From Tetracentron sinense (lineage: Eukaryota; Streptophyta; Magnoliopsida; Trochodendrales; Trochodendraceae), in NCBI GenBank assembly GCA_015143295.1, contig CM026557.1, positions 32,311,965-32,375,964 on the forward strand: a DNA stretch of 64,000 nt. Direction: 5' to 3'. The first letter of the stretch is position 1; each line of letters opens with the position of its first letter. The notes under the pieces are model-generated. The model saw only the letters and a program-made list of their open reading frames with translations. It did not search any database and was not told the origin of the DNA. The translations under genes and the position numbers were made by a program. Positions 9,086-24,000 of this stretch are shown piece after piece.

Positions 9086-12000
9086 CTGTCAGTCAGTAAG
9101 ACACCAAATTTACATCAGAATGGGACCTTTTAACAGTCACTTGCAAACATGAAATAATACTAAAAAAGAACCAACAGTTGATCAAGCTAAATCCCCCCAA
9201 AGGCACATATGCATCCACTATAGTGGATATTGAGAACCGCGGTGCCAAAATAGTTGAGAAAGAAACCAGCAGCCCAAGGTGGGTGCAGAACTGTCGTTTG
9301 TGGGTGATTGCGTGCATCTGAAGGGACTAGTCCTTCCTTGTCAGGGTTGGGACATCCTCCATTACCATTACAAAAAAAAAGGTGGGTGCAGATCTGCTTT
9401 GGTGGTTCCTACAATTACTCAATGGATAACACACAAAAATGAATACCAGAGCACCCCATTCTCTCACCTCACTTCGACTGGCAATTTGTCTAAAAGTATA
9501 GGCGAACAATTTGGATAATTGGTGGGAACAAGCAACCGTAAGGGCAGAATTGGTGACTGCATAGACATAAACACACAAAATATAAGGAGAAGAGTAAAAT
9601 AAATGTCATTATCACACTGACGTTAGAAGTCAAAATCCAACCATTTGTTCTGAAGCATACTGCGACTTCAAGTTTGGACTGAGAGCCACAGCACTGAAAG
9701 AGCACTTGATAATGGTTCCTTCACCACCTTCTCCTGCAGCAGCAGCTGCAGTTGGTTCAACATCCTCATCACTGATATCCACCACCGTATCTATTAGTCG
9801 CTGGTTTATTTCCCTGATTTCTTCCAACAGTGCATGATTGGCCTGCAACAGGTGACACCTATTACCTCTGTATAGTGAAAAACCTAAAAGCATCCTTCTG
9901 GGCTGAAGTCCAACCTTGAAATGGGGAGTTCAAAATAGTTTTAGAGCAACAGTAAACTATGAATATCCTCCATAAAACTATTTAGCGAGTCAGGAATCAC
10001 TGCTAAATGGTTCCCCTACCTAGGAGATTTCATAGGCAAGATACCAGCATGATGAATTTCAATCATCTGATCTGCCGACTTTTTTTCCTGGAGCCATAGT
10101 AGATAATTTCCCACCATCCAAAAGGGAATGGAGTAAAATTAAGAGGTTATGATTATCTGATCGTATTGATTTTTTGATCTCTAGCTCTCTTAGGTGGGAC
10201 CAATTAAATGTCTTGTCTCGGTCTTATGAAAGCCAGCAAGGGTCCAAATATTGAGCTCCTGGATTCATTTACAGTCTCAATACTCTGACAATTTAAAATG
10301 GTCTTGAATTCTTATTAGATTGAGGGTATCTTGTGCTTTTACATTTTCTTTTTTAACCAGATTATTTAGCTCCCCAAGTCTGCTTACTCATACAAGTCTA
10401 AGAGCCTTCCTCAGTGTTATTTCATTTGTATTTTAAGACTGGCAGTTCAAGTGATTCTTAATTGATTTACGCTTATTCATGGTATATCCCAACCAGCGTT
10501 TTAATAGGCGTGAGAGGCTTACACCTCCGAAGCAATAAAAAAAAAAAAGACTTACACTTCAAACCTCGCCTCAGGGCGAGGCTTAAAGAATACGTCTTGA
10601 GGCTTAACCATAAGGCTTAAATCCTATGAGGCTCACGCCTCAACGTGTGAGGAACATGCCTCACGTCTTGAGGCTCGCTTTTATGTCTATGACGTACGCC
10701 TCATACATTAACTAAAATTAGGATTCTAGTCACATAACTGAGATTAAATTGTAAAAAAAAATATATATTTTTATTTTTAAAGTTGTTATTTGTTTGATAA
10801 CAAATAACAATTTATTTATTTCAGATAAAACATTGATAATGATGATGATGATATTAGTTTCAAATTTCAACTAACGCTTAATTTATTATGTTTGACATAT
10901 TTAGGCTTTTAAACTCTGAGTCTATTTCACACTAATTTTCCTAGTAGACATTGCAAAAATTTGGAGTCACTAGCCGACAATGTAGTCCATGACTTCTTTG
11001 CAATTTTTTACTAAAATTCTAAATTCACTACATTAATTGATAATTGAACATCATCTTCACTATGCATAGTAACAAAAAAAATCTAAATTTCAGCATTTGT
11101 TTATCCTTATATTCATTTGTTTAGTAGTTAAATAATTTATCTAGTATTTCCTATGTGTACGCATGCGCGACCCACACACATTGCACACACACAAATTTTA
11201 ACGAATACAAATATATATGTACTATAATCTTTCATTAAATTTTTTAATCTTTTTGTAATTTTTTTTATATTTTATTTATTTGTTAAAATGAGAGAGCATG
11301 AGGCTTTCTTGTGAGGCTTAAGCCTCACGCCTCAAGGCTTACGCCTCACGGATCTTAAGGTCCTAACGCCTCACGTCACGCCTTTGCATTTTAAAACACT
11401 GATCCCAACAACCAAGAGCATGGAAGCTTAAAATCCTTTGCCGTGTTATGATTTTGTGCAATTTTGACCACCTACTTTTCCTTTCACAAAAATATTAAGA
11501 TTAGCTATAACTAACTCTTACACTAGGCAATCTGCTAAATTATACTAATACAAAGTGGGAAAAAAAAATAAAGGAATTTTTAAGGGTTACTTAGTTTCAA
11601 ATACTTATATGGACTAAACCCTCTCAAATTTATTTACTTGAGGAAATATTAACTAAATTTTCAAGTAATGTAATGGGTACAAATACAATAGGTTTTATTT
11701 TTCTAGAACAATTTCTTGTATATTTAAATTTACATAAATGACTAGACTATTTTTTCACTAAAACCAACTTGTATGAAAGGAATTTCAATTGAAAAGGGAA
11801 AAAAAATCTAATAGTCACCTTGTTTAGACCGAATGATTATGTAGATTTGTAGATGTTAAGCGCAAGGTTGTTAAATCGTAATCAAATTGTAAATCGTTTT
11901 AGGATCGATTCGATTTAAATTGTAAATCATACGACTCAATCTTTTTTTCTTTTTTTTAATTTGTTTAAAGAATATAAAAAATTACTAAATAAATCAGAAA

Positions 12001-15000
12001 ATAGAATAATCTATTATCCAAAAGATGTCATTCATATCTATTGATAAAAGAAAGTAATGAACATTTCATTGCATACACTATAAAAAAACGCAAATGAACT
12101 ACATAAAAATGAAAAAAACTAATATCATTAAAGATAAATCAACAAAAATAAACTCATTTAATCTTGTATGAGATCAAGTATCAAAAGACTTGTACAAATA
12201 AAAAGACTAATAAAATAAATTATCAAGGGAAACTATCAAGTTTTCCCAAAATCCAACTCCATCTTTTTTTTTTTTTTGTTTCACAGCATGTCAGCAACAG
12301 AGAGAAAACCCATATAGGGATTTTGGCATGTCCTTAACAAGGGTTTTCTTGTTTCTCTCTTCTTAAAAGATATAAAGTAACTTGAGAAATAAAAAATAAA
12401 AAAATTTAAGTATTGGTCCGTAAAAGTGGTTTCGTGCTAGAATCGCACGAATTATACAATTTAAATCGCAAATCAAATGAGATTTACCCAACTAAAATTT
12501 TCACCTTCGATTTGAATCATTTTGCTTGGTATTTGAATCAAATCGTAGGATTTGAATCGCAAAGGTTTAACAACCATGGTTAAGCGATACATTTTATATA
12601 TTAAGACTTATCATATAAGTACAATTACTTTTTAACATTTTTTACTAGCTAAATGAAAGTAAATAGAATTTATGCATGCAAAGGATAGTAATAATTCATA
12701 TGCAGATGTTTAATGGAAAAAAATTGCTCTTGGAAATTATTTTCATACAAAAATCTAAATATAAACTAAGAAAACCAATATTTTTTAAAATCTCCATTAC
12801 TACCAAAATTATATATGATGCATATGGTTTAACAAAAATACATAGACAAATTAATATACTAATATCATCTTAATTGTATGGATGTGCTAAATTGGGATCA
12901 CCATGTGACATATTCTGCTAATGTGTAACATGCATGGGTAACGCAAGGCATAGGTTTTAGAGGACAATAATGAAAAATAACCAGATAGAAGACCATAAAA
13001 GATATCGGATGACCAATATGGGTAGAACAACACACAAGGCATAGCATGGCAAGCACAGTTACCAAGTCGGGGTTCAGGAATTATTCGTCTCGGGAAAAGT
13101 TTGAAAAAAATCGGTAAAATTCGGAAATAAATCGGGAAATTTTGGGAAGAAACAAAAAAATATATAATAAGATTACAAATTATGAAAATTATAAACAAGT
13201 ATATTTCATAAATTTGATATTTATTTGGGACTTTTTCAAAAAATCAGAATAATTCGTGTTTAATTCACGATTTTTTGAAAATGACGGAAATTTTTTCTAA
13301 AACTCATAAATATTTCGGGAATTAATTGTTCAATGAAAAAGTCGGGTAATATTTGGGGTTTTTTGAAAAAAGCGGAGAACTTGGTAACTATGATGGCAAG
13401 GAAGCACAATGAATCTCCCCACTGACATCAAAATAAATGCCCAATGCCTTGATTACTATTATGTAAGATAGTAACAATAATATCTCAGTCATAAAGCATT
13501 CCAAAATTTTGGACCCAAAGGCATCTCAGCAACCCACCAAAATAAACCAGAAGGATACTTATATCCATGGTTGTTAAATCGTTGTGATTTGCGATTCAAA
13601 TCTTACGATTTAAATCAAATCACAGGTAAAACAATTCAAATCACAGGTGGAAATCATAATTGGGTTAAATCCTATTCGATTTGATATTCAAATTGTGATT
13701 CAATCATACGATTCATGTGATTTGAGCATGAAACTCTTGTTACGGACCAATATTTAAAAAATGTCTTCTTTAAAATATTTTCTATTCTTTCAATTTTTTA
13801 AAAGTATTTCATGATTTTTAAGAAAATAGAAAGAACAAGAAAACCTCTATTACAGACATGCCAATACCCCTATTAGGGTTTTCTCTCTATTGCTGTGAAA
13901 CGGAGAAAAAAAGTAGAAAAAGGGAGAAGAAATAGGATGGTGTTGGAGACTTAGGCGTTTAGAGCACTTGATAATTTATTTTGTTAGTCTTTTTGATTGT
14001 ACAAGTCTTTTTGATACTTGATCTCATCATCTCATATAACGTGATTATAAGAGTTTACTTTTGATGATTGATCTTTGATGATATGGAGACTTAAAGAGGT
14101 ATGTTTCAATTTATGCAATTCATTCATGTTTTGTAAAGTGTATGCAATGAAATGTTTTTTACTTGTTTTTATCAATAGACATCAATAATTTAAACATATT
14201 TTTATTAAAAAATCGGGTTGAATCTTACGATTTATGATTTGAATCAAATCGGTCCTAAATCAATTTTACGATTTAACAACCTTGTTTATATCACAAACTG
14301 TAAACAATGTTGTCAAAGTAGAACGTAAGCCTAAAATAAAAAGGGGGTAGATTTGAATTGAATAAAAAATGGAATCATAAATCGTACGATTTGGTATATA
14401 CAAAAATGAGTCCTGAGAAGAGGACCGTAGGGTCCTCTTCTAAGCTGAACGCATTGTCCCCGTGTCCCTTTTATCACCTCTTTAACCATGGTTAAGCTTA
14501 ACTAAATTAAAATTAATAAATTTTTTTTTGTTTTTCTAAAAACCAAGGTTAGATTCCTTAACCCTAGGGGTTAAGTGAATCCTAACCACAATTGATGGGT
14601 GGTAGAAAAGGGGAGTGGACCAATGAGATCGCTAGCCCAACTTCTAAGCTGACCCCGGGGTCCGTTTTCCATTTCCCAACAAAAATCTTTTGAAGTTGAG
14701 AATAGTACTAATTATCTAAATTGTAATAATTGATTCCTAAATCTTCCACAATCCATCACATTTCACCATATCTTTGTACTTTTCACCATCATTAATACAT
14801 GTGATATCATTGCCATAAAGTTAGGTTTATTTTATATGAAGATGCAATTAATTTTACAAAAATTATCATTGAACTGAACACCTTCTCATGAAGAGAATTT
14901 CTTACTCTTTTAATCATGAACACAGTACTTAAACAATTGCTTAACAACCGAAACAAATATTCAACTTCATCAATCAAAGATTTTATTCTCATTATCAGTT

Positions 15001-18000
15001 TCATCCCTTTCGCCATTTAGGTCATTCAAAGCTATTTCACTTTTTCCTACTTCCACATATTTCTTATTTTGGATTTATTTCCTATTTGAATTCTATATCA
15101 CACTGTTCATACATGTGTAGAGGCACCCATTATGACTTTTGAAATGAGGTAATTTTTAAAGCCAAAAATTTAGTACCTAGAAATCCTACTGTAACAAGTT
15201 TTTAATTAACCTTCATATACATACCTAGGTGCAAAGATCCCAAATAATATCCACTTCTGCCTCCAATTTCCTTTTAAAGAGAATCACAAACTACCAGGTA
15301 CCAAGAAGTTAGGGTTAATAGTTTCACTTCACAGTGACACTTGTTTTCAATGGAGATCGTGGGATCCAAAAGGATGCAAGGTTCAAATCGTTAATATTAA
15401 GACTCAAATGAAAATCAGGATCTCTTTTAAAAGGGATTCAGAACTATTGGGTTAAGATTCAATTTAAATTGTAGGATTCAAATTATATATCATAAGATTT
15501 TAACAAAAATAACTGTGCAACCAATTAGATCTCATTCTCATCAATGGCTTCTAATCAAATAAAAGAAACACAACATCAAATATCATACCTCAAGCCTGGG
15601 CCTCTTAATACTAGATGTTGCAGTTGACTCCAAGTCAGACATCTCAGCACCAGTTAACTGCATGAAACTATCGTTTATGCTGCCAGCTGATGATACAATG
15701 TTCAAGGGCATTGTGCTTATATGGCGCCTCATTTTCTTTGTTGCAGCAGTTCCATCTTGTGAGATGAAGTTCCTTGCTTGCAGACGACACTTTGTCATTG
15801 CCACCAAATCCTCACCAACAGCAGCTCTAGATCCATTACCAGGTGCTGATCCTGCTATCCTATCAATCATACTGACGACTGACCCAATGTCACTAACAGA
15901 GGCACTGAATGCTTTAGGTGACATTGACTTTACCTGAAATAGTTACAATGGCTTTACAGTTTCACCATAAAGATCCAATTTAACAACAAAAAACTCCAAT
16001 GCAAAGATGTATGCAATGTCATAGCATGAAGATATCACTGTGCACAACAATCAGACTGAAAAGAAAAATCAACTTAACCATTTAATGAACTTAACTAACC
16101 ACTTTAATTAAGCGCTCAAGAGGCTTCTCCATAACACTTGACTTGCCAGAAACGACAGTGGATGCGGTAACTTGATTGGCATCTGGACTACTAAACTCCG
16201 CGAGCAAGGGGGAGGCTGAGATCCCAGGAGTGGCAATGGCAAGAGATTGGGATGGAGCTGTTGAAACAGTTGTTTGCGGATGTCCAATATTTCCAGCATT
16301 TGAGAGTGAAGAAACACCAGAAGTATGTTTCTCAGGATCCCCTGGTATAGGGGATGGAGCCAAGGGAGTGGAAGGAGAAGGAACAATGAAGGGTGAGTTT
16401 GCAGATTGCAAAGGTGTTCCAGTTTTTGAAAGAGATGTTAGCAGACTTTGCTGGTCAATCTGTGGAGAAGAATGCTGCAAAATTTGAGGGGAGGCAGCTA
16501 AGAGTTGGGGAGAAGACATAGGAAACGGAGCTCCTGACTTTAGCTGTTGATGGTGATATGCAGAGCGCTGGCCTGCCGAGTGATTTTGCTGAAAACCTCC
16601 GGGTTTAACACCCATGCCGCCCTGTCTAATCTTAAGGTCTACTTCATTTATCTGATGAAGCGGAGGCATTTGCTGTGCCTGCAACTGTGCAGACTGCTGC
16701 TGCTTTTGTTGTTGGAGTAACTGCTGCTGCTGCTGCAATTGTGGATGCTGTTGTTGTTGTTGCTGTTGCTGCTGCTGCAGCTTCTGTTGCATCATTTGCT
16801 GCATCTGGCGGTGTTGAAATTGTTTCTGCATCATTTGTTCCTGTTGTTGCTTCATGTGCTGCTGAAGGGGATTAACATTTGGTTGTAATGTATTCATGGA
16901 ATTTTGTGACAAGGTGTTAATATTTGCATGTTGGGATGCGCTCACAGTATTTTGTTGTAGAGATCCTACAGCACCATGTTGCAATGAACTAAGTGCATTT
17001 CCTTGTCCTGACTCCAAATTAGAACTGGCCTGCAGCGAATTCATCAAGTTCTGTTGTGCAGTTGGAATCCCCATTTGGGTTGATAAAGAAGGAATAGAAC
17101 CATGTTGCAAACTTGTCACAGCAGTCGGCTGCATCGATGTTACAGAGCTTTGTAAGTTCATCGATTGCATTTGTGGGTTCATCTGATTGTCATGCTGCTG
17201 CACCTGAGAAATTTGAGATTGCGGCTGCTGCGACTGCTGCATGGAATGGAGATGAGCACCAGAAGGCGGAAGTTGTTGCTGTCCTTGCTGCTGTGAAGAA
17301 ACAGACTTCTTGGGCCTATTTGAATTAAGAACACTAATTATCTGCTTCTCGTAGTAACCAAGCTTCTCCTTGAAACCAGGTGAAATATTACTTTTGGGAA
17401 CTTGTAAGAATGATATCACGCGCTCTAACATAGTCTTGAACATTTTGAGACGCTCAAGATGTTCTGGCTGTGGTGGTTGTGGAAGCGAATCATGCTGGCA
17501 AACAATAAAGAAATATACAATAAGGAAAAAGATTAATAGAAGTGGATGCAAGAACAATTTACGAACCACTAATACTTCTTCGAAAAAATTTTGTTGGTTA
17601 ATAAGTTACATGCAAGCAATGAATTACAGAAAGATGTAAAAAGGTTAAATACCTGGACGCATTTCATCTGGATCTTCTGGTACATCTCCTTCAGTTCCGG
17701 GTAGTACATATCCTTCATGGTTTTAATCTACAGGGTAAAAAAGCAAAATACTCAATGATAAAAGGCTCTACATATATTAAGGTGCCTACAGGAAAAGCAT
17801 AGTCTACAATACACTGATGCATTTATCTGCGACCACAGAAATCACGAAATCAGCACAACAAAAAAAAACATTTTATTTTATTTTTGATCGGGTAAGGAAC
17901 ATGACAAGAAAGACATCAGAATGCTTTTCAGCCTTTTCCATTTACCAGCAAATTCTCAAATTCTAATATAATATTCTGTTATTGATAATCATAAAAAAAG

Positions 18001-21000
18001 ATAGAAATAGCAATAAAGCCAAAAATAAAATTTTGCCCCCAGGATAGAATCCATGCAACATGGGCTACAAAGAAAAGATGATGTGCAGATGCTAAAAAAG
18101 GGTTTAGTTGTATATATTACCAACAAAATTATCAACAATAAACAGTGTTTGGACCAAATCACGGACAAGACCAGAAAAATATGCTGTAAAATGTGAAGGT
18201 CACTCCAAAGGAAATGACAATATAATTGGATAAGATTCCATACCTCAGATCATATACAGATAAATGTGCTCAAGAAGTGATGTGTCTATCATGTTACATG
18301 TGATTTATAATTTTATATGATAAACAAAGAGTACAGGATTGAGCTTAGGTAATTGAATTCAATATAATGGACAAAAAGCTAAACAAAAGTTTAGAGACAT
18401 TACCTTTTGAAAGACCTCTTCTTGCCAATCAACCCCATTTGTGTGTCCTGTCTGAGATGTGGAATCTATTGATGCTACAAAGGGACAAAACAATTGTATT
18501 AGCCAAAGAACATTTTTCTAAAGAAGAGAATAACTTTCTATGCAAGAACCATTGTATTTATCAAACAACCTTCCTTCCGAAGGTAAGGAGGAAGCATTCT
18601 GTCTACAGAATTAGAATTTAAAAGGGCCAAAAATATCAAAGAATCATAATCTACATAAGCTTAGAGGGAGGAATCAAAAGGAAGATAGAAGAACATGTAA
18701 CCATTAGCAAATGGATAAACTAACAGCAAACTCTATCAAAATGAATATAAGGAGACAAGAAATGGAATGGTAAGAGATCCATTAACTTATAGCAATTGAA
18801 GAAAAATTTGATCTACAGCTTAGATGATTAGCTCGAGAATGCACCTTTAATTACCCCACACTCTTAGGGATGTAAAAGTAATCGCAGATACTTTTCCAAG
18901 AGTCATGTATGCAGAAACACTTTGTACATGGGGAATTTCACTCCCCTAGTTTTGTGCCTTTCCGCGATGAGTAAAAATGTTTTCAGTTACTTTTAAAAAA
19001 GCAATAAAAATGAAAAATAAAATATAAACTAAAGTTAATTATCAGAAAACAGGTGCTTGGAGAAAAACAATAATATTCCTTTTATTGCTCTTAAGGGTCA
19101 CAAAAAGAGGTGAGGATACCAAAACTGAGCTATGGAGGAAGCCACTAGTAGAGACTTAAGCGACTCATAACCATGAACAATCTTCCATTAGTCACTACAA
19201 ATTCCTTGGCAGAAACATCATGTCAGGGTACAATAGTACAAAGAAACTGCCAGTTTTAATTATCACCCAGGAAAATCTGACTATACTTACCCCAATAATG
19301 TTTACCAAATTCCAATTTCCACCAATTTGATTGATAATTGATACTGTACTCTATACACAACAGGCAAGGGAAAACTAATACTTTCCCATGAATTTTAACT
19401 ATACTGTCTTTCCTACTATATATGCTGATGTAGTTCAATACATTACATTGTAGCAAACAATGTCAACAATGAATCGACGGAGAAAAACATGAAACATGAA
19501 GAAACTTCATTAATGTTTTAAAAAGGCTAAACATATTAAAAGTTTGTTTTAAAGTTTTCTAATACTACTAAACTTTTTCAGTTAACAAAAAAACACAAGT
19601 CAATGTATACAAGGTTTGAAATGTTGCTGTTTGGACTATGTTTGGTCCTTTAAGGAGGAGGAGACACCCATAGTTTAAATTATCACGTGCATTGACACTT
19701 ATCAAGAGAGGATACCAATTTGAAATGCACATATTATTTATATATATATATATATATAAACGTACAGTGAATCAGTAGCTTATGGTGTTTTCAACCGTAT
19801 CTATGTGATCTGCACCAATAAGACCAATATTATCATGTGTATTGACACATATCAAGCAAGGATACAAATATGAAACACATGCATATATAGGGAAAAAAAA
19901 CACAGTGAATGAGTAGCGTATTGCCGTATTGCGAGTTTCAAACTGTATTGGTACAGTACACACCAATACGACCTATACACTACAAAGGTTCCATAAAATT
20001 TCAAAAATCAAACCTCACTTCTCCTTTTTAACAACCACCTCTCCCCTTGTTCCCTTAAAACAACAATCCAGCCTATTTTTAAGTAGAAATCGACAATTTC
20101 AAATTTAAATGGTGACAAAAACAACTTCTTTGGTGGCTGAATCCAGATCAAAACACATTTCACCATCACCATCATCAATGCTTTATCCCAAATATTTGGA
20201 GTCCACAACAGAAATCCTTTTTTTTTTTGATCGGTAAAGTAATTAATTAAATTAAAAGGAAAAGAAAGGATACAGGAGAGGAGACCCGGCTAATAGAGCT
20301 TACAGGCATGTAAACTCAAAGCTCAGGAGAAACAAGAAAGTAACCTAACCCTTGGATAAATACATATTAGAACAATACCTCCCGCAATTCCTCCCTACCA
20401 TAGTGTAACCCTGCCCATTCCAAGACAACCAACCTGATGCAGTCACAGATCCGGGGAACGGAAGAATTGATGTCATAAAAAACTCGGAGATTTCTCTCTT
20501 TCCACAACATCCAAAGAATAGCCCCAGGGAGCACCTCCTAAATCGCTTCCCAGGCACCCACCCCGCTCTTCAAAGGCCAACAAGATAAGGAGTTGAGGAG
20601 GGAAAATGGAAAGGTCCATGCAACCCCCATACGGGAGAGGAAAAAACCCCATACATCCTGTGCTACGGGGCAGTGAAGGAGAAGATGGTCCACCGTTTCT
20701 TCCGCTTGGAAACACATAATACATCTGTTGGCCAAACTCCAACCTCTATGCTGCAAGTGCTCGTAAGATAAGATTCTATTCAATGCCACTGTCCAATGGA
20801 AGAATGAAACTTTGGAAGGGATTCCAGGATTCCATACCATTCTATAAGGAAAAGACTCCCCTTGGATAGGGGAAATCGATTGGAATAACAATCTTACTGA
20901 GAACCGCCCTTGACTACTTCTAGACCACATCCTGCAATCTCTAAACTCTGGACAAAGGGCCGACCAGGTAATACGCTCCAAGAGCCGAGACATATCACTG

Positions 21001-24000
21001 ATTTCCCAATCATTAAGATGCTAACACATCCGCGGACACCATACGACCCCCGAAGCACTTCTCTCATAAGAATTCTCCACTAGGGCTTCCCTGTTGGAGG
21101 CTAGGGCAAAAATGTTACCAAAATTATCCATTAATTTAGTAGACTCAGTCCATACATCCTTCAAAAATCGAATATTTGACCCTCTCCCCGCCCGAAACTG
21201 AAGTAAGACAACCAAATTAGCATTAGCCATAATCCCCTTCCAAAACCCCAGTCCATGCGGGCCTCTGACCTCCTGAGGAATCCAACACGAAGTTTCCCCA
21301 TGCTTAGCGACTATCACAGCACGCCCAAACTGTCCCGTTCCTTTCCAAATCTCCACACTCATTTACCTAATAAAGCTTTATTCACTTGGATGAGCGGCTT
21401 TAGATTCAAGCCCCCATATTCTGTAGGGCGACACAGAAGGGGCCAAGCAACCAAGTGACATTTGACTTTGTCCCCTCTCTCATTCCACAGAAACACCCTC
21501 TAAAGCTTCTCAATAGAATGAGCCACTAATCTTGGAATGGTGAGAGTAGACATGAAGTAGGTATGCCTCGCAAAGTGTTGCGGAATAGAGTCAATTTTCT
21601 CCCTTTTGATAAGTATGACGATTTCAACCCTGATAATCTTTTAGCAATATGGTCAAGCACCGGGTTCCACACTAATTTTGCTTTTAAGCTCACGCCCAAA
21701 GGCATGCTCAAATACACCGAAGGAAGAGAGCCCACTCGACATCCAAAACAAATGGCAAGATCATCTACGATAGAGACCTCCCCTACCCCGAGAAACTCTG
21801 ATTTAGCTAGGTTGACCCGTAATCCTGACACTGCTTCAAAACATCTAATAACACACCTGAGATTGAGGTCTCTCCGCAATGCACGCTCGAAAATTAGAGT
21901 GTCATCCGCAAATTGGAGATGGGATCAACCTATTGGCACCAACACAGAATTCTTCAAAATATGTCCCCTCTGCTCTAGACAACATTCGGCTCAGGGCTTC
22001 TGAAGCCAACACAAAAAGAAAAGGCGATAGAGGGTCCCCCTGTCTCAATCCCCTAGAGTTGGGGAAGAAACCCACTGAACTGCCATTAACCAAAATAGAG
22101 AAAGATACCGTGGACATACAAGACCACATCCATTGTTGCCACTTCAGCCTAAAGCCCATCCTGCCTAAAATATAAATGACAAACTCCCAATTCACATGGC
22201 CGTAGGCCTTCTCAATATCTACCTTGCAAAGGTCCTCAGCGTTCTAGAACGCACCCAGGAATCGATGCAGTCATTGGGATTAAGAATCTCATCTACAATC
22301 TGGCACCCTCCTACAAAGGCACTCTACTAGGGGGCAAATAAGGGTAGCCATCACTTCCTTGAGCTGGGAAGCCAAAACCTTAGAAAGAATTTTATACGTG
22401 CTACTCACAAGACTAATAGGACGAAAATCTTTAAGGTCTACGACACCCTCCTTTTTTAGGATCAAGACAAGGAAAGTGTTATTTATAACTTTGTTTAACC
22501 GCCCTGTTTCATACAACTCCTGCATCACCTTCATGAGATGCCCTCCTCCCACTATCTCCCAACACCACCTATAAAATTCCATGGTAAATCCATCTAGCCC
22601 AAGAGCCTTACCGTTGGCCAAACTTCGAATGGCGTGAAGCACCTCCACTTCCTCAAACGGAACCTCTAAGGCCGACCTATGCTTCGGGGATAGCCCATCA
22701 AAAGGAAGGCCATCCAAACTCGGTCTCCAACCTTCCCTCTCGCGGAACATATCTTTGTAATAAGAGACAATGCTTGCTTCAATTTCGCTCTTCTCCTCCT
22801 TCCAAAATCCATCCACCCTCAACTTGGATATAAAATTATTTTTTCTATTGAAGTTCGCCATTTGGTGGAGGAATTTAGTGTTGCGGTCACCTTCTTGAAG
22901 TCAGCGGGTTCTAGCTTTTTGTTTCCAACTGATTTCTTCTAGTTTAAGTGTAATATACTATCTTCTTAGCCTCTCTATCTCTAGATTCGGAGATGGATAG
23001 ATCTCTAGACTCGGCTAAAATTTCCAACTCGCCTATGTCCCTCAATAAGCCGGAAAGACGCACTTGAATATTTCCAAAGACCTAGTTCCAGATTTTTATG
23101 CGAGCTTTCAATGCTTTGAGTTTGATGCCAAATCTAGCGCTGGCAGACCCCCATCTACTATTCTGATTTCCACACCTCGGCTACGAGGAGTTTAAAACAC
23201 TCGTCCTTGAGTCACATATTCTCGAAGTGAAAAGGACTAGGCCCCCCCGAAAAACTTCCCGATTCCAATAAGATGGGCACATGGTCTGAGATGAGTCTAG
23301 AAAGGGAAGATTGGGTAACATTCAGGAAGTAGGCTTCCCAATCTTGATCAACTAGGAAGCGATCAAGACGGCTTGCTAGAATGTCGTTGCCCGCTTGAGA
23401 CCAAATGAATTGGGCCCACCTTGATGGATGGTATCAAACCATGCCAGAAAATGAATGCCCCAAATCTCCTCATCCGAGCCGTGAGCGCACTACCTCTTTT
23501 CTTCCCTGAGGAGAACCTGATACTATTAAAATCTCCTCCCAAACACCATGGGTGATCCCATCTAACCCTAACATCATCCAGTTCGGTCCAAAAATCCGAA
23601 TCTCCTGACCTCCCTACTGGTCCATACACCCCTGAGAAGACCCATTTGAAGTCCTCCCCAACCAAATGACAAAGGATGGATATCGAAAAAGCTCCCAGCT
23701 CTGAATCCAGCACTGTAACTTTGGCCTTATCCCACAGAATTAAGATCCCCCCAGATGCTCCTATCGACTGAAGCTCGATCCAGCCCAGATCCGGGCTCCC
23801 CCAAATGTCCCCCAAATGTCTTTGATATAATAATCCTGGGTAGCAGTTAACTTGGTTTCATGAATACATAAGATTGATGGATGCTTTGCACGCATGAACT
23901 TTTTTATAGCCACTCTTTTCTCCAATTGCCCCAAACCCCTATATTTCATGAGAGAATTGAGAGACCTATCATCTATCCATTCGACGAACCCTCACTGACC

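Larger units (their letters stand above)
9843..15588 (-). other. MED15: MED15 intron 8
   Basis: A 5.7-kb intron holding four hAT-type elements with 8-bp target duplications (10494-11401, 11863-12579, 13054-13392, 13566-14284) and a MITE-like segment (14398-14670). Nothing is recognised at 14671-15588. Confidence 0.85.
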
